Part shown: piece by piece, positions 1 to 7,237 of the stretch
Position numbering within the stretch: position 1 is the first letter of the stretch
Layout of the letters: the number at the start of each line of letters is the position of its first letter
Assembly (NCBI GenBank): GCA_904502215.1
Contig: CAJGDQ010000011.1
Coordinates: 1-15,469, forward strand
Reading direction: 5' to 3'
DNA from: Clostridiaceae bacterium
Lineage (GTDB): Bacteria > Bacillota > Clostridia > Oscillospirales > Acutalibacteraceae
DNA length: 15,469 nt
Program-made: the position numbers and the translations under genes
The notes under the pieces: model-generated
Told to the model about the DNA's origin: nothing
The model's database searches: none
The model's input: the letters and a program-made list of their open reading frames with translations, nothing else

Positions 1-375
1 GTTATAGGTGTTGAAATTATTCCTGAGGCTGTGAAAGATGCCGAGTTTAACGCAAAAAACAATGGAATAAAAAATACAAGGTTTATTTGCGGCGATGCAG
101 CAAAGGCCGCCGAGAAGTTGGCGGAAGAAAACATCAAAACCGATGTTGTGATTGTTGACCCACCAAGAAAGGGTTGCTCTGAGGAGCTTATAAAAACTAT
201 TGCCTATAAATTTTCGCCCGATAGGGTGGTTTATGTTTCCTGCGACCCCGCAACATTGGCGCGGGATATCAAATTTTTTAGCGAGAATGGGTATAAGCTG
301 ATTGAATATACTCCGGCTGACCTTTTCCCTCGAACAAGCCATGTGGAAACTGCCGCTTTGCTTATTAAAGGTTGA
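1..375 (+). CDS. rlmD: 23S rRNA (uracil-C5)-methyltransferase, RlmD/RlmCD (TrmA/RumA) family, 3' part only
   Basis: The reading frame is open from the first base, so the 5' end lies outside the window and only the last 124 residues are seen. They hold the end of the SAM-dependent methyltransferase fold of the TrmA/RumA family: DPPRKG (window residues 53-58), SCDPATLARD (80-89) with the catalytic cysteine at 81 that attacks uracil C6, and FPRTSHVE (109-116) with the general-base glutamate at the end. Family members make 5-methyluridine in 23S rRNA (U1939, and also U747 in Gram-positive RlmCD). The RlmD-versus-RlmCD choice, and the presence of an N-terminal TRAM domain or Fe-S cysteines, cannot be judged from this fragment. 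Its stop codon overlaps the -35 box of the next gene's promoter and no terminator follows, so read-through downstream is likely. Confidence 0.88.
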   Translation, partial: VIGVEIIPEAVKDAEFNAKNNGIKNTRFICGDAAKAAEKLAEENIKTDVVIVDPPRKGCSEELIKTIAYKFSPDRVVYVSCDPATLARDIKFFSENGYKLIEYTPADLFPRTSHVETAALLIKG

Positions 376-400
376 AATAATCATACTTTTATGGTATAAT
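372..400 (+). promoter_or_regulatory. sigma-A promoter of the PASTA pseudokinase gene
   Basis: TTGAAA (372-377) and TATAAT (395-400) are separated by exactly 17 bp, and TGG just before the -10 box gives an extended -10 (TGnTATAAT). The predicted transcript would start near 406-408, about 24 nt before the ATG at 431. The -35 box overlaps the TGA stop of the upstream methyltransferase gene. Confidence 0.85.
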
Positions 401-430
401 ATTTTAAATTTTTAAATTTTGGAGGTCTTT

Positions 431-2098
431 ATGTTTAACATAGATAGACTTTGTTTAGGCTGTATGAATGATAATGGAGGGGAGAAGATTTGTCCTATTT
501 GCTCGTTTGATTCTTCCTCACGTAATCCCGAAAATGCCTTACCCTTAAAATTTGTTATTGACGATAGATATGTTATCGGCAAGGTTTTATCCGCAAACGG
601 CGAGGGTATAACCTATATTGCTTGGGATAATGCTGCCGAGATAGCAGTTAATATCAAGGAGTATTTCCCGATTAATTTTGCCAATAGAAATCCTGATAAA
701 ACCGTTTCTATGGTTAAGGGCGGAGAATATACCTTCAATGAAGGACTTATGGAATTTGCCGAGATTAACCGTGCTATAATGCATTCAACCCTTTCTTCAT
801 TAATTCCTGTTACCAGTGTTTTTGAGGAAAACGGAACTATATATGCCGTAAGCTCTGTTGTTCAGGGAATAACCCTTGAAAGCTTCCTTGAGAGAAACGG
901 CGGAACACTTAAATGGGAGCAGGCTCGTGCTCTTTTCTTGCCCCTTATAGATACCATAAGCGGAATGAATGATTTAGGTATCATTCATAGAGGCATTTCG
1001 CCCGAAACTATAATTGTTGGCCGAGATGGCAAGCTTAGAATTTCGGGTTATGCAATTAAGAAATTAAGGCTGGAGAACTCCGAGCTTGAAACCGAAATAG
1101 AAGCCGGCTATGCAGCTGCTGAACAATATGGCTTTGAGGGTATGCATGATGATACATATACCGATGTTTACGGACTAAGTGCAACCATTTTCAGAGTTTT
1201 AATCGGTTCTTCGGTTCCGGAGGCAACATTAAGACTTCAAAATGATGTTATGACCATTCCTTCTCGTTTTGCTGAGGAGCTTCCTCGTCAGGTATTAGCT
1301 GCTTTGGCGAACGGTTTGCAGGTTCTGCCTAAGGAAAGAACTAAAAATATTGAAGCTTTTAAAAATGAACTTATTTACGGTGAGATACCTGATATCCCTG
1401 TTCGCAAGGAAAAGGCAGTTAAAGAGGATGAAGCTCCGAAGAAAAAAGGCAGCTCTGCAAAATCGGGAATTATAGCTGCCGCAATAACTGCAGGTGTTCT
1501 TATTATTGTTGGAACTGTTTTGCTTTTAACCGTTTTCAAGGATAATATATTTGATATAGGAAATAATCCTTCTTCGAGTGAGGAAAGCTCTTCAAGCGCT
1601 CCTGTTGTTGAGTCTATCGGAACGGTTGAAAGCGGAGCTGAAATAACGGCAAAGCTTTATAAGGTTCCTGATTTCAAGGGCAAATATTATTCCGAAATTG
1701 AAGATAACGATGAATATGAAATGTTTGATATTATAATCTCGGATAAAAACTTTTCAGCCGATTGCCCCAAGGGAACAGTTTGCTCACAGTCTGTAAAGGC
1801 AGGGAATGAGGTTGAAAGGGATACCAAGATAGAATTGGTTATTTCTTTGGGAGTTCAAGAGGTTAAGGTTGCAAACCTTTCAGGACTTAGTGAAACCGAG
1901 GCAAAACTTGAACTTTTGAAACAGGGCTTCCTCTATGAAAACATCGAGGTGCTTGAAAAATATGATGAGGATAAGAAGCCTGAAACGGTTGTTGACCAGT
2001 CGCCTAAATACGGCGAAAAGGTTAACGTTGACACCGCCGTTAAGATTTATATAAACTCTTATAAGGGCGAGGAAACCTCTTCGGAAGAAAATTCTTAA
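431..2098 (+). CDS. membrane PASTA-domain pseudokinase with N-terminal zinc ribbon
   Basis: 555 residues. The ATG at 431 is chosen because GGAGG (421-425) lies 5 nt upstream; an in-frame TTG at 419 precedes that site and is rejected. Order of parts: CxxC at 8-11 and CxxC at 21-24 (zinc ribbon); a Ser/Thr kinase-like fold from about 40 to 315; a charged linker; one membrane helix (about 346-369); a Ser-rich stretch; and two PASTA domains (about 408-473 and 475-542). The beta-3 lysine is kept (K76 in VNIKEYFP) and GYAAAEQY and TDVYGLSAT match kinase sub-motifs, but HRD is HRG (186-188), the loop Asn is Thr, and the DFG position reads GYA (206-208). Both catalytic aspartates are therefore missing, so it is probably a pseudokinase. 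Inferred topology puts the kinase fold in the cytoplasm and the PASTA domains outside, where known PASTA domains bind muropeptide or lipid II. Cysteines 445 and 451 in PASTA1 could form a disulfide. Its partner is unknown; no phosphatase gene is adjacent. Confidence 0.9.
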   Translation: MFNIDRLCLGCMNDNGGEKICPICSFDSSSRNPENALPLKFVIDDRYVIGKVLSANGEGITYIAWDNAAEIAVNIKEYFPINFANRNPDKTVSMVKGGEYTFNEGLMEFAEINRAIMHSTLSSLIPVTSVFEENGTIYAVSSVVQGITLESFLERNGGTLKWEQARALFLPLIDTISGMNDLGIIHRGISPETIIVGRDGKLRISGYAIKKLRLENSELETEIEAGYAAAEQYGFEGMHDDTYTDVYGLSATIFRVLIGSSVPEATLRLQNDVMTIPSRFAEELPRQVLAALANGLQVLPKERTKNIEAFKNELIYGEIPDIPVRKEKAVKEDEAPKKKGSSAKSGIIAAAITAGVLIIVGTVLLLTVFKDNIFDIGNNPSSSEESSSSAPVVESIGTVESGAEITAKLYKVPDFKGKYYSEIEDNDEYEMFDIIISDKNFSADCPKGTVCSQSVKAGNEVERDTKIELVISLGVQEVKVANLSGLSETEAKLELLKQGFLYENIEVLEKYDEDKKPETVVDQSPKYGEKVNVDTAVKIYINSYKGEETSSEENS

Positions 2099-2104
2099 AA
2101 ACAC

Positions 2105-2133
2105 TTGATTTTTAAAGAAGAGTGTGTTATAAT
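2105..2133 (+). promoter_or_regulatory. sigma-A promoter of the rimP-nusA-infB operon
   Basis: TTGATT (2105-2110) and TATAAT (2128-2133) are 17 bp apart, with TGT before the -10 box giving an extended -10. The predicted start is near 2139-2141, about 60 nt before the rimP ATG. It begins only 7 nt after the upstream gene's stop codon, with no terminator between, so the operon may also receive read-through. Confidence 0.85.
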
Positions 2134-2149
2134 TTTGATAGACTGAAAG

Positions 2150-2179
2150 AAAGGTGAGTGGGGCAACCCGCTCACTTTT
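2150..2179 (+). promoter_or_regulatory. 5' leader hairpin of the rimP operon (candidate attenuator)
   Basis: A stem of about 13 bp (2150-2162 with 2167-2179, including two G-U pairs) is closed by a GCAA tetraloop (2163-2166, GNRA class). The core GTGAGTGGG/CCCGCTCAC is 9 bp. T-runs broken by G follow (TTTTGTTTTG, 2176-2185). It starts within about 10 nt of the predicted transcript start and ends before the rimP Shine-Dalgarno site (2186-2192). A GC-rich stem with an interrupted U-tract suits a weak or NusA-dependent intrinsic terminator; a 5' mRNA-stabilising hairpin is the alternative. The hairpin is directly visible; its function is inferred. Confidence 0.7.
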
Positions 2180-2199
2180 GTTTTGAAGGAGGAAAAAGA

Positions 2200-2652
2200 A
2201 TGGCAAGTGCTGCCGAGAGGGTTTATTCTCTTATCAAGGAAACTGTTGAAAATGAGGGCGTTATCCTTTGGGACGTTCGCTTTTTGAAAGAGGGCGCTTC
2301 ATGGTATTTAAGGGTTTTTATTGATAAGGAAGAGGGAATATCTATTGATGATTGTTCAAGGGTTTCCCATGCTATTGACCCCGTTATTGATGAGGCTGAC
2401 CCGATTGATAAATCCTATTATTTAGAGGTTTGTTCTCCGGGACTGGAGAGAGAGCTTATAAGACCCGAGCATTTCGAAAGGTTTATAGGCGAAAGGGTGA
2501 AAATAAAACTTTATAAGGCGATAGACTCTAAAAAAGAGTTCATCGGAATTTTAAAACAGGCAGGAGATTTGGTTGTTTTAGAGGTAGACGGTGAAGAAAT
2601 GAGCTTCGGCTTTAAAGATATATCAAAAGCAAATCTTTGCGATTTTGAATAA
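2200..2652 (+). CDS. rimP: ribosome maturation factor RimP
   Basis: 150 residues, the usual RimP length. The ATG at 2200 has AAGGAGG (2186-2192) 7 nt upstream; an in-frame GTG at 2158 lies inside the leader hairpin and is rejected. The N-terminal alpha/beta domain covers about 1-78. The family signature YYLEVCSPGLERELI is at 73-87, followed by the small SH3-like C-terminal domain (about 90-150). RimP acts in late 30S subunit maturation in the cytoplasm, helping assembly around S12 and the central pseudoknot. It is the first gene of a long co-directional operon, 38 nt before nusA, as in most Firmicutes. Nothing unusual is seen in the protein. Confidence 0.95.
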   Translation: MASAAERVYSLIKETVENEGVILWDVRFLKEGASWYLRVFIDKEEGISIDDCSRVSHAIDPVIDEADPIDKSYYLEVCSPGLERELIRPEHFERFIGERVKIKLYKAIDSKKEFIGILKQAGDLVVLEVDGEEMSFGFKDISKANLCDFE

Positions 2653-2690
2653 AAAATAATTTATTAACCTTGTTTGGAGGAATTTAAAAA

Positions 2691-3776
2691 ATGGCTAGAG
2701 CAAAAAAGAACGTTAAGGCAGAAATTGATAATGCAGAGTTTTTCGAAGCATTAAGACTTATGGAAGAGGAAAGAGGAATCCCCCAAAAGTTTATTGCTGA
2801 GAAGTTTGCTGAGGCTATAGTTGTTGCCGCTCGTAAGGATTTCGGCGGAAACGATATAGTAACCTGCACTATCGACCCTGAAAACAAGATTTTCAGCGTT
2901 GTTGCAAGAAAAGAAATAGTTGATGAGGTTGAGGATAGCTTTACTCAAATTTCAAGAGAAGATGCTGCTAAAATTGACCCTAAATCCATAGAATTTGGTT
3001 TTGTTGAGATTAAGCTTGACCCCAGAAAATTCGGAAGAGTTGTTGCTCAAAATTCTAAGAACAATTTCCGTCAGGGTGTTCGTGAGGCTGAAAAGGGTCA
3101 AACCCTTGCTGAGTTCCAGAGCTATAACCGTGAACTTGTTACTGCAATAGTTCAAAAAATCGACCCCAAAACAGGAAATGCTATTTTAACCATCGGCCAT
3201 AGCGATGCAACACTTCCTAAGGCTGAACAGGTTCCCGATGAAATTCTTTCCGAGGGCGACCATATCAAAGTTTATGTTGTTGGCGTTAAGGATACCGAAA
3301 AGGGTGCCAGAGTAATGCTTTCGAGAACCCATCCGGGTCTTGTTAAGCGCCTCTTTGAAACTGAGGTTCCTGAGATTTTTGATGGAACTATCGAGGTTAA
3401 GTCAATCTCCCGCCAGGCAGGTCAAAGAACCAAGATTGCAGTTTTGGCTTCTAACCCTGAAATTGATGCTATCGGTGCTTGCATCGGTCCTAAGGGAACC
3501 CGTGTTAACAAGATAGTTGAAGAGTTGGCAGGCGAAAAGATTGATATCGTTAAATATAGCGATGACCCTGTTCAATTTATTTCTGAAGCTTTATCTCCCG
3601 CTAAGGTTGTATCGGTTGAGATTTTAAGTGAAGAGCCTAAGGTTTGCAAGGTTTCGGTTCCCGAAGCTCAGTTATCGCTTGCTATCGGTAACAAGGGAAT
3701 AAATGTTAAGCTTGCAGCTAAGCTTACAGGCTGGAAGATAGATATCCATCCCGAGAGCGGATTCTTTGGTGAATAA
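2691..3776 (+). CDS. nusA: transcription termination/antitermination factor NusA
   Basis: 361 residues, typical of Gram-positive NusA, which lacks the C-terminal acidic repeats of the E. coli protein. The RNA-polymerase-binding N-terminal domain covers about 1-125, the S1 RNA-binding domain about 140-212, KH1 has its GPKG loop at 266-269, and KH2 has GNKG at 333-336. GGAGG (2676-2680) lies 10 nt before the ATG, a slightly long spacing. NusA binds the elongation complex, promotes pausing and helps weak intrinsic terminators work. Its place behind a leader hairpin suggests feedback on its own operon (inference, see findings). The next gene begins 20 nt downstream. Confidence 0.96.
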   Translation: MARAKKNVKAEIDNAEFFEALRLMEEERGIPQKFIAEKFAEAIVVAARKDFGGNDIVTCTIDPENKIFSVVARKEIVDEVEDSFTQISREDAAKIDPKSIEFGFVEIKLDPRKFGRVVAQNSKNNFRQGVREAEKGQTLAEFQSYNRELVTAIVQKIDPKTGNAILTIGHSDATLPKAEQVPDEILSEGDHIKVYVVGVKDTEKGARVMLSRTHPGLVKRLFETEVPEIFDGTIEVKSISRQAGQRTKIAVLASNPEIDAIGACIGPKGTRVNKIVEELAGEKIDIVKYSDDPVQFISEALSPAKVVSVEILSEEPKVCKVSVPEAQLSLAIGNKGINVKLAAKLTGWKIDIHPESGFFGE

Positions 3777-3796
3777 TAGTTAAAGGGGTCTTTTGA

Positions 3797-4066
3797 ATGA
3801 CTACTAAAAAGGTGCCTATGAGAATGTGCACCGCCTGCCGTGAGATGAAGCCCAAAAGAGAGCTTGTTAGAATAGTTAAAACAAGCGAGGGCGAGATTAA
3901 GCTCGATACAACGGGCAAACTTAACGGTAGAGGAGCATATATTTGCAAGGATAAGGAATGTCTTATCAAGGCACAAAAGATAAATGCTTTATCCCGTGCT
4001 TTTGAAACCAGCGTTTCTGAGGAAATATATTCTCAGTTAAAAACGGAGTTGGATAATATTGGATAA
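3797..4066 (+). CDS. rnpM: RNase P modulator RnpM (YlxR, DUF448)
   Basis: 89 residues. The YlxR signature is clear: MRMCTACR near the start (cysteines 11 and 14), GRGAYIC at 44-50, and a further cysteine at 55, all in a basic protein. YlxR is a small RNA-binding protein; the B. subtilis member was renamed RnpM after it was shown to bind RNase P RNA and lower RNase P activity in vitro. Whether the four cysteines bind metal here is unknown. A GGGG-type Shine-Dalgarno site (3785-3788) precedes the ATG by 8 nt. The stop overlaps the start of the next gene by 8 nt. The position between nusA and the L7Ae-like gene is the usual one in Firmicutes. Confidence 0.93.
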   Translation: MTTKKVPMRMCTACREMKPKRELVRIVKTSEGEIKLDTTGKLNGRGAYICKDKECLIKAQKINALSRAFETSVSEEIYSQLKTELDNIG

Positions 4067-4358
4067 TAAAATTTTAACCCTTTTGGGCTTTGCAAGTAAG
4101 GCGGGGAAACTAAGCTTTGGTTTTGATTCTTCGGTTACTGCGATGAAAACAGGAAAATCAAAGCTTATAATAATAGCTGAGGATATTTCCCCAAAAAGCC
4201 GAAAAGAAGCCCTCTTCTTTGCTGATAAGAGCAAGGTTAAATATAAGGATTTAGAGGGTATTGATATAAAAGCCTTGTCGGATGCGGTTGGTAAAAAATG
4301 CGGCATTATTTCGGTTAACGATGAAAATTTTGCCAAGGCTTGCTTAAATGAAGAATAG
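4059..4358 (+). CDS. ylxQ: YlxQ, L7Ae/L30e/Gadd45-family RNA-binding protein
   Basis: 99 residues, full length for the family. The N-terminal block LLGFASKAGKLSFG (about 8-21) and the later LIIIAEDISPKS (about 36-47) match bacterial L7Ae-like proteins, which bind kink-turn RNA; the exact target of YlxQ is not settled. The start is a TTG at 4059: the next in-frame Met comes only at codon 29, inside the conserved fold, and GGAG (4045-4048) lies 10 nt upstream. The start overlaps ylxR by 8 nt, so translation is probably coupled and modest. The stop TAG (4356-4358) runs into the infB Shine-Dalgarno site. Confidence 0.88.
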   Translation: MDNKILTLLGFASKAGKLSFGFDSSVTAMKTGKSKLIIIAEDISPKSRKEALFFADKSKVKYKDLEGIDIKALSDAVGKKCGIISVNDENFAKACLNEE

Positions 4359-4370
4359 GAGGAATTGCGA

Positions 4371-6875
4371 ATGACGAATAAATATAAAATCAGTGATATG
4401 GCTAAGGATTTTAATATTAAATCCAAAGATTTGTTAGCCATCATCACCGAAGCTACAGGTTCCGAAAAGAAATCGGGTGCAGTTTTGGTTGAGGATGAAA
4501 TCGGTTTGGTTTTCAATCTTATAACTGCTAAAAACTCGGTTAAGAATTTTGATGAATATTTTGCAACAGGTGCTGAATCGAGAGAAAAGGCTAAAAAGGC
4601 AAGAGAGGAAGAAAAGAATAAGAAGCTTGCCGAGCAAATGGCTATTCTTGAACAATTAAAGGCTGCAGCAGCTGCTCAGAATGGTGAAAAGGTTGAAGAA
4701 AAGAAGGAAGAAAAACCCAAGGCTGAGCCTAAACCTAAAGCCGAGCCCAAGAAGGAGGCTCCAAAGAAGCCTGAAAAAGTAAAGGAAGAGCCAAAGGCCG
4801 AGGAAAAGAAAGAGGAGAAGAAGGAGCATAAGCCTTCCGACCCAAAACCCTTTGTTTCTCAAAAGAAGGATAAAAAACCGGGTGAGGCACCTAACAGAGG
4901 CCCCGCTCAAATTCGTCATGTTGATACCAGAACCTCTAATGTTAATATTGATAAGTATAATGAAAAGTATGAGAGTATTGCTCCTGCTAACTCGATGAAG
5001 GATAACTATTCGAGAAAGCAAAAGATTAAGCAAAAATCTCAGGATTATAAGAGACCTCAGGGAGCTAAGAGAGAGACCGAGGCCGATAAGATGCGCCGTA
5101 TTCAGCTCGAGCGCATAAAGAAAACTCCTATAACTGTAACGGTTGGCGATGAGATAACAGTTGGCGAATTAGCTGCTGCTATGAAGAAGACCGCCGCTGA
5201 GGTTATTAAGGAGCTTCTAAAGCTTGGTATGATGGCAACAGTTAATCAGGTTATAGATTATGATACTGCTGAAATCGTTGTAACCGAGATGGGTGCAAAG
5301 ATTGAAAGAGCTGTTGTTGTTACCATTGAGGAACAAATTATGGATGATACCGAGGATAACGCTGATAACCTCAAGCCGAGAAGTCCTGTTGTTGTTGTTA
5401 TGGGACACGTTGACCACGGTAAAACCTCACTTCTTGATGCTATTCGTAACACCGCTGTTACCGATACAGAGGCCGGCGGAATTACACAGCATATCGGTGC
5501 TTACAGGGTTAATTGCAACGGAAGCGATATAACCTTCCTTGATACTCCCGGACACGCCGCATTCACCTCTATGCGTCAAAGAGGTGCAATGGCAACCGAT
5601 ATTGCAGTTTTGGTTGTTGCCGCTGATGATGGTATTATGCCGCAAACTATTGAGGCTATTAACCATGCAAAAGCCGCTAAGGTTCAAATTATCGTTGCTA
5701 TTAATAAGATGGATAAGCCCGAGGCTAACCCCGATAGAATTTTACAGCAGTTAACCGAGCACGAGTTAGTTCCTGAGGAATGGGGCGGCGATATTATTTG
5801 CGTTCCTGTTTCGGCTAAAACTCATGACGGTATTGATAAGCTTCTTGAGAATATCCTTCTCGTTGCGGAAATGATGGAGCTTAAAGCCAATCCCGACCGC
5901 CGAGCTAAAGGTATTGTTATTGAAGCTCGTCTTGATAAGGGTAGAGGCCCTGTTGCTTCCTTGCTCGTTCAAAACGGAACCCTTAATTCAGGCGATATTA
6001 TAGTTGCAGGCACCTCGGTTGGCCGTGTTCGTGTTATGACTAATGAAAACGGCAGAGAGGTAAGCACAGCAGGACCTTCTGTTCCTGTTGAGATAACCGG
6101 TCTTGCCGAAACTCCTAATGCAGGAGATGTTTTCGATGCTGTTTCGGATGAAAGACTTGCTCGCCAGCTTGTTGAACAAAGAAAGCAAAAGGCTAAGGAA
6201 GAAATCTTTAATGCCAAGCAAAAGGTTACACTTGATAACCTCTTTGATAGTCTTTCCGAGGGCGACCTCAAAGAACTTAACATCGTTGTTAAAGCCGATG
6301 TTCAGGGTAGTGTTGAGGCAGTTAGAGAAAACCTTGTTAAGCTTTCAAATGATGAGGTTAGAGTTAATGTTATTCACGGCGGTGTTGGCGCTGTTAATGA
6401 GTCGGATGTTATGTTGGCTCAAACTTCGGGTGCCATTATCGTTGGATTTAACGTTCGTCCCGATGCGGTTGCTAAGGCTGCTGCCGAGAGGGATGGCGTT
6501 GATATGAGAATGTATCGTGTAATTTATGACTGCATTGAGGAAATTCAGGCAGCTATGAAGGGTATGCTCGCTCCCAAGTTCCGTGAAAATCAGCTTGGAA
6601 CTGTTGAAGTTCGTAATGTTTATAAGATTTCAAATGTTGGAACTGTTGCAGGTAGCTATGTAACCAACGGTAAGATAACAAGAGCTTGCCAGATTCGTGT
6701 TGTTAGAGATGGTATTGTTATTTGCGAGGATAAGATTGACTCCTTGCGCCGCTTTAAGGACGATGTTAAGGAAGTGGCACAAGGATATGAATGCGGTATA
6801 GGTCTTGAAAAATTTGCCGATATTAAAGAGGGCGATATTTTTGAAGCCTTTATTATGGAGGAGTATAGAGACTGA
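4371..6875 (+). CDS. infB: translation initiation factor IF-2
   Basis: 834 residues. AGGAGG (4357-4362) lies 8 nt before the ATG at 4371; a TTG two codons earlier is rejected for being too close to that site. An IF2-N-like helical domain (about 1-55) is followed by a long Lys/Glu/Pro-rich linker (about 68-170) and a second IF2-N domain (about 253-305). The GTPase domain has GHVDHGKT (345-352), DTPGH (391-395), NKMD (445-448) and SAK (481-483). Beta-barrel domain II, domain III and the C-terminal domain that binds fMet-tRNA follow to the end. IF-2 places initiator tRNA on the 30S subunit and promotes 50S joining, hydrolysing GTP. The stop overlaps the rbfA start as TGATG. All GTPase motifs are intact. 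Confidence 0.97.
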   Translation: MTNKYKISDMAKDFNIKSKDLLAIITEATGSEKKSGAVLVEDEIGLVFNLITAKNSVKNFDEYFATGAESREKAKKAREEEKNKKLAEQMAILEQLKAAAAAQNGEKVEEKKEEKPKAEPKPKAEPKKEAPKKPEKVKEEPKAEEKKEEKKEHKPSDPKPFVSQKKDKKPGEAPNRGPAQIRHVDTRTSNVNIDKYNEKYESIAPANSMKDNYSRKQKIKQKSQDYKRPQGAKRETEADKMRRIQLERIKKTPITVTVGDEITVGELAAAMKKTAAEVIKELLKLGMMATVNQVIDYDTAEIVVTEMGAKIERAVVVTIEEQIMDDTEDNADNLKPRSPVVVVMGHVDHGKTSLLDAIRNTAVTDTEAGGITQHIGAYRVNCNGSDITFLDTPGHAAFTSMRQRGAMATDIAVLVVAADDGIMPQTIEAINHAKAAKVQIIVAINKMDKPEANPDRILQQLTEHELVPEEWGGDIICVPVSAKTHDGIDKLLENILLVAEMMELKANPDRRAKGIVIEARLDKGRGPVASLLVQNGTLNSGDIIVAGTSVGRVRVMTNENGREVSTAGPSVPVEITGLAETPNAGDVFDAVSDERLARQLVEQRKQKAKEEIFNAKQKVTLDNLFDSLSEGDLKELNIVVKADVQGSVEAVRENLVKLSNDEVRVNVIHGGVGAVNESDVMLAQTSGAIIVGFNVRPDAVAKAAAERDGVDMRMYRVIYDCIEEIQAAMKGMLAPKFRENQLGTVEVRNVYKISNVGTVAGSYVTNGKITRACQIRVVRDGIVICEDKIDSLRRFKDDVKEVAQGYECGIGLEKFADIKEGDIFEAFIMEEYRD

Positions 6876-7237
6876 TGGCAGGATATAAAATCCATCGTAT
6901 CACTTCGGATATAAAATTGGCTCTTTCAGAGCTTCTCAGAGAGGTAAAAGACCCGAGAGTCAGCAAGCTACTCAGCATTGTTAAGGTTGATGTTTCGGGA
7001 GACCTTTCTTATGCTACCGTTTATGTAAGCGCTATTGAGGGCTTTGAGGCAACCGTTACTTCGGTTAAGGCCCTTAAGGGTGCTTCGGGATTCTTAAGAA
7101 GAGAACTCGGTGCCAGACTAAAGCTTAGAAAGGTGCCCGAGCTTCGCTTTGTTGCGGATGACTCTATTGAGCATAGCGCTCATATCTCGAAGATTATCGA
7201 ATCGTTTAAATCAGAGGAAAATAAAAATGAAGACTAA
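6875..7237 (+). CDS. rbfA: 30S ribosome-binding factor RbfA
   Basis: 120 residues, normal RbfA length. KDPR at 25-28, the following strands (about 33-52) and the LKGASGFLRRELGARLKLRKVPEL region (about 67-90) are typical of its type II KH fold; the tail is short and charged. RbfA binds the 30S subunit near the 16S 5' helix and is needed for late maturation and cold growth. The ATG overlaps the infB TGA by one base, and GGAGGAG (6857-6863) lies inside the infB end, so translation is coupled to IF-2. The last 11 nt overlap the next gene. Confidence 0.94.
   Translation: MAGYKIHRITSDIKLALSELLREVKDPRVSKLLSIVKVDVSGDLSYATVYVSAIEGFEATVTSVKALKGASGFLRRELGARLKLRKVPELRFVADDSIEHSAHISKIIESFKSEENKNED

Noticed and set aside
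2101..2125. ACACT/AGTGT inverted repeat flanking the rimP promoter -35/spacer region as an operator
   Set aside because: The arms are only 5 bp with a 15-nt gap, which is expected by chance in AT-rich DNA.
2158..2199. GTG at 2158 as an upstream start for rimP
   Set aside because: It falls inside the leader hairpin with no Shine-Dalgarno site; ATG at 2200 has a near-perfect AAGGAGG and fits the family length.
3668..3976. Overlapping minus-strand open frames across the nusA-ylxR junction
   Set aside because: No family match, no ribosome-binding site, and both sense genes are well-supported conserved proteins.
4656..5033. A 125-codon minus-strand open frame rich in Leu and Phe, looking like a membrane protein
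   Set aside because: It is the exact complement of the Lys/Glu-rich infB linker; AAG/GAA codons read backwards give Leu/Phe. It has no ribosome-binding site and infB is clearly the real gene.
7149..7226. In-frame upstream starts that would lengthen NrnA by 26 residues
   Set aside because: They lie in the rbfA coding region without a ribosome-binding site, and the added residues have no DHH-family match.
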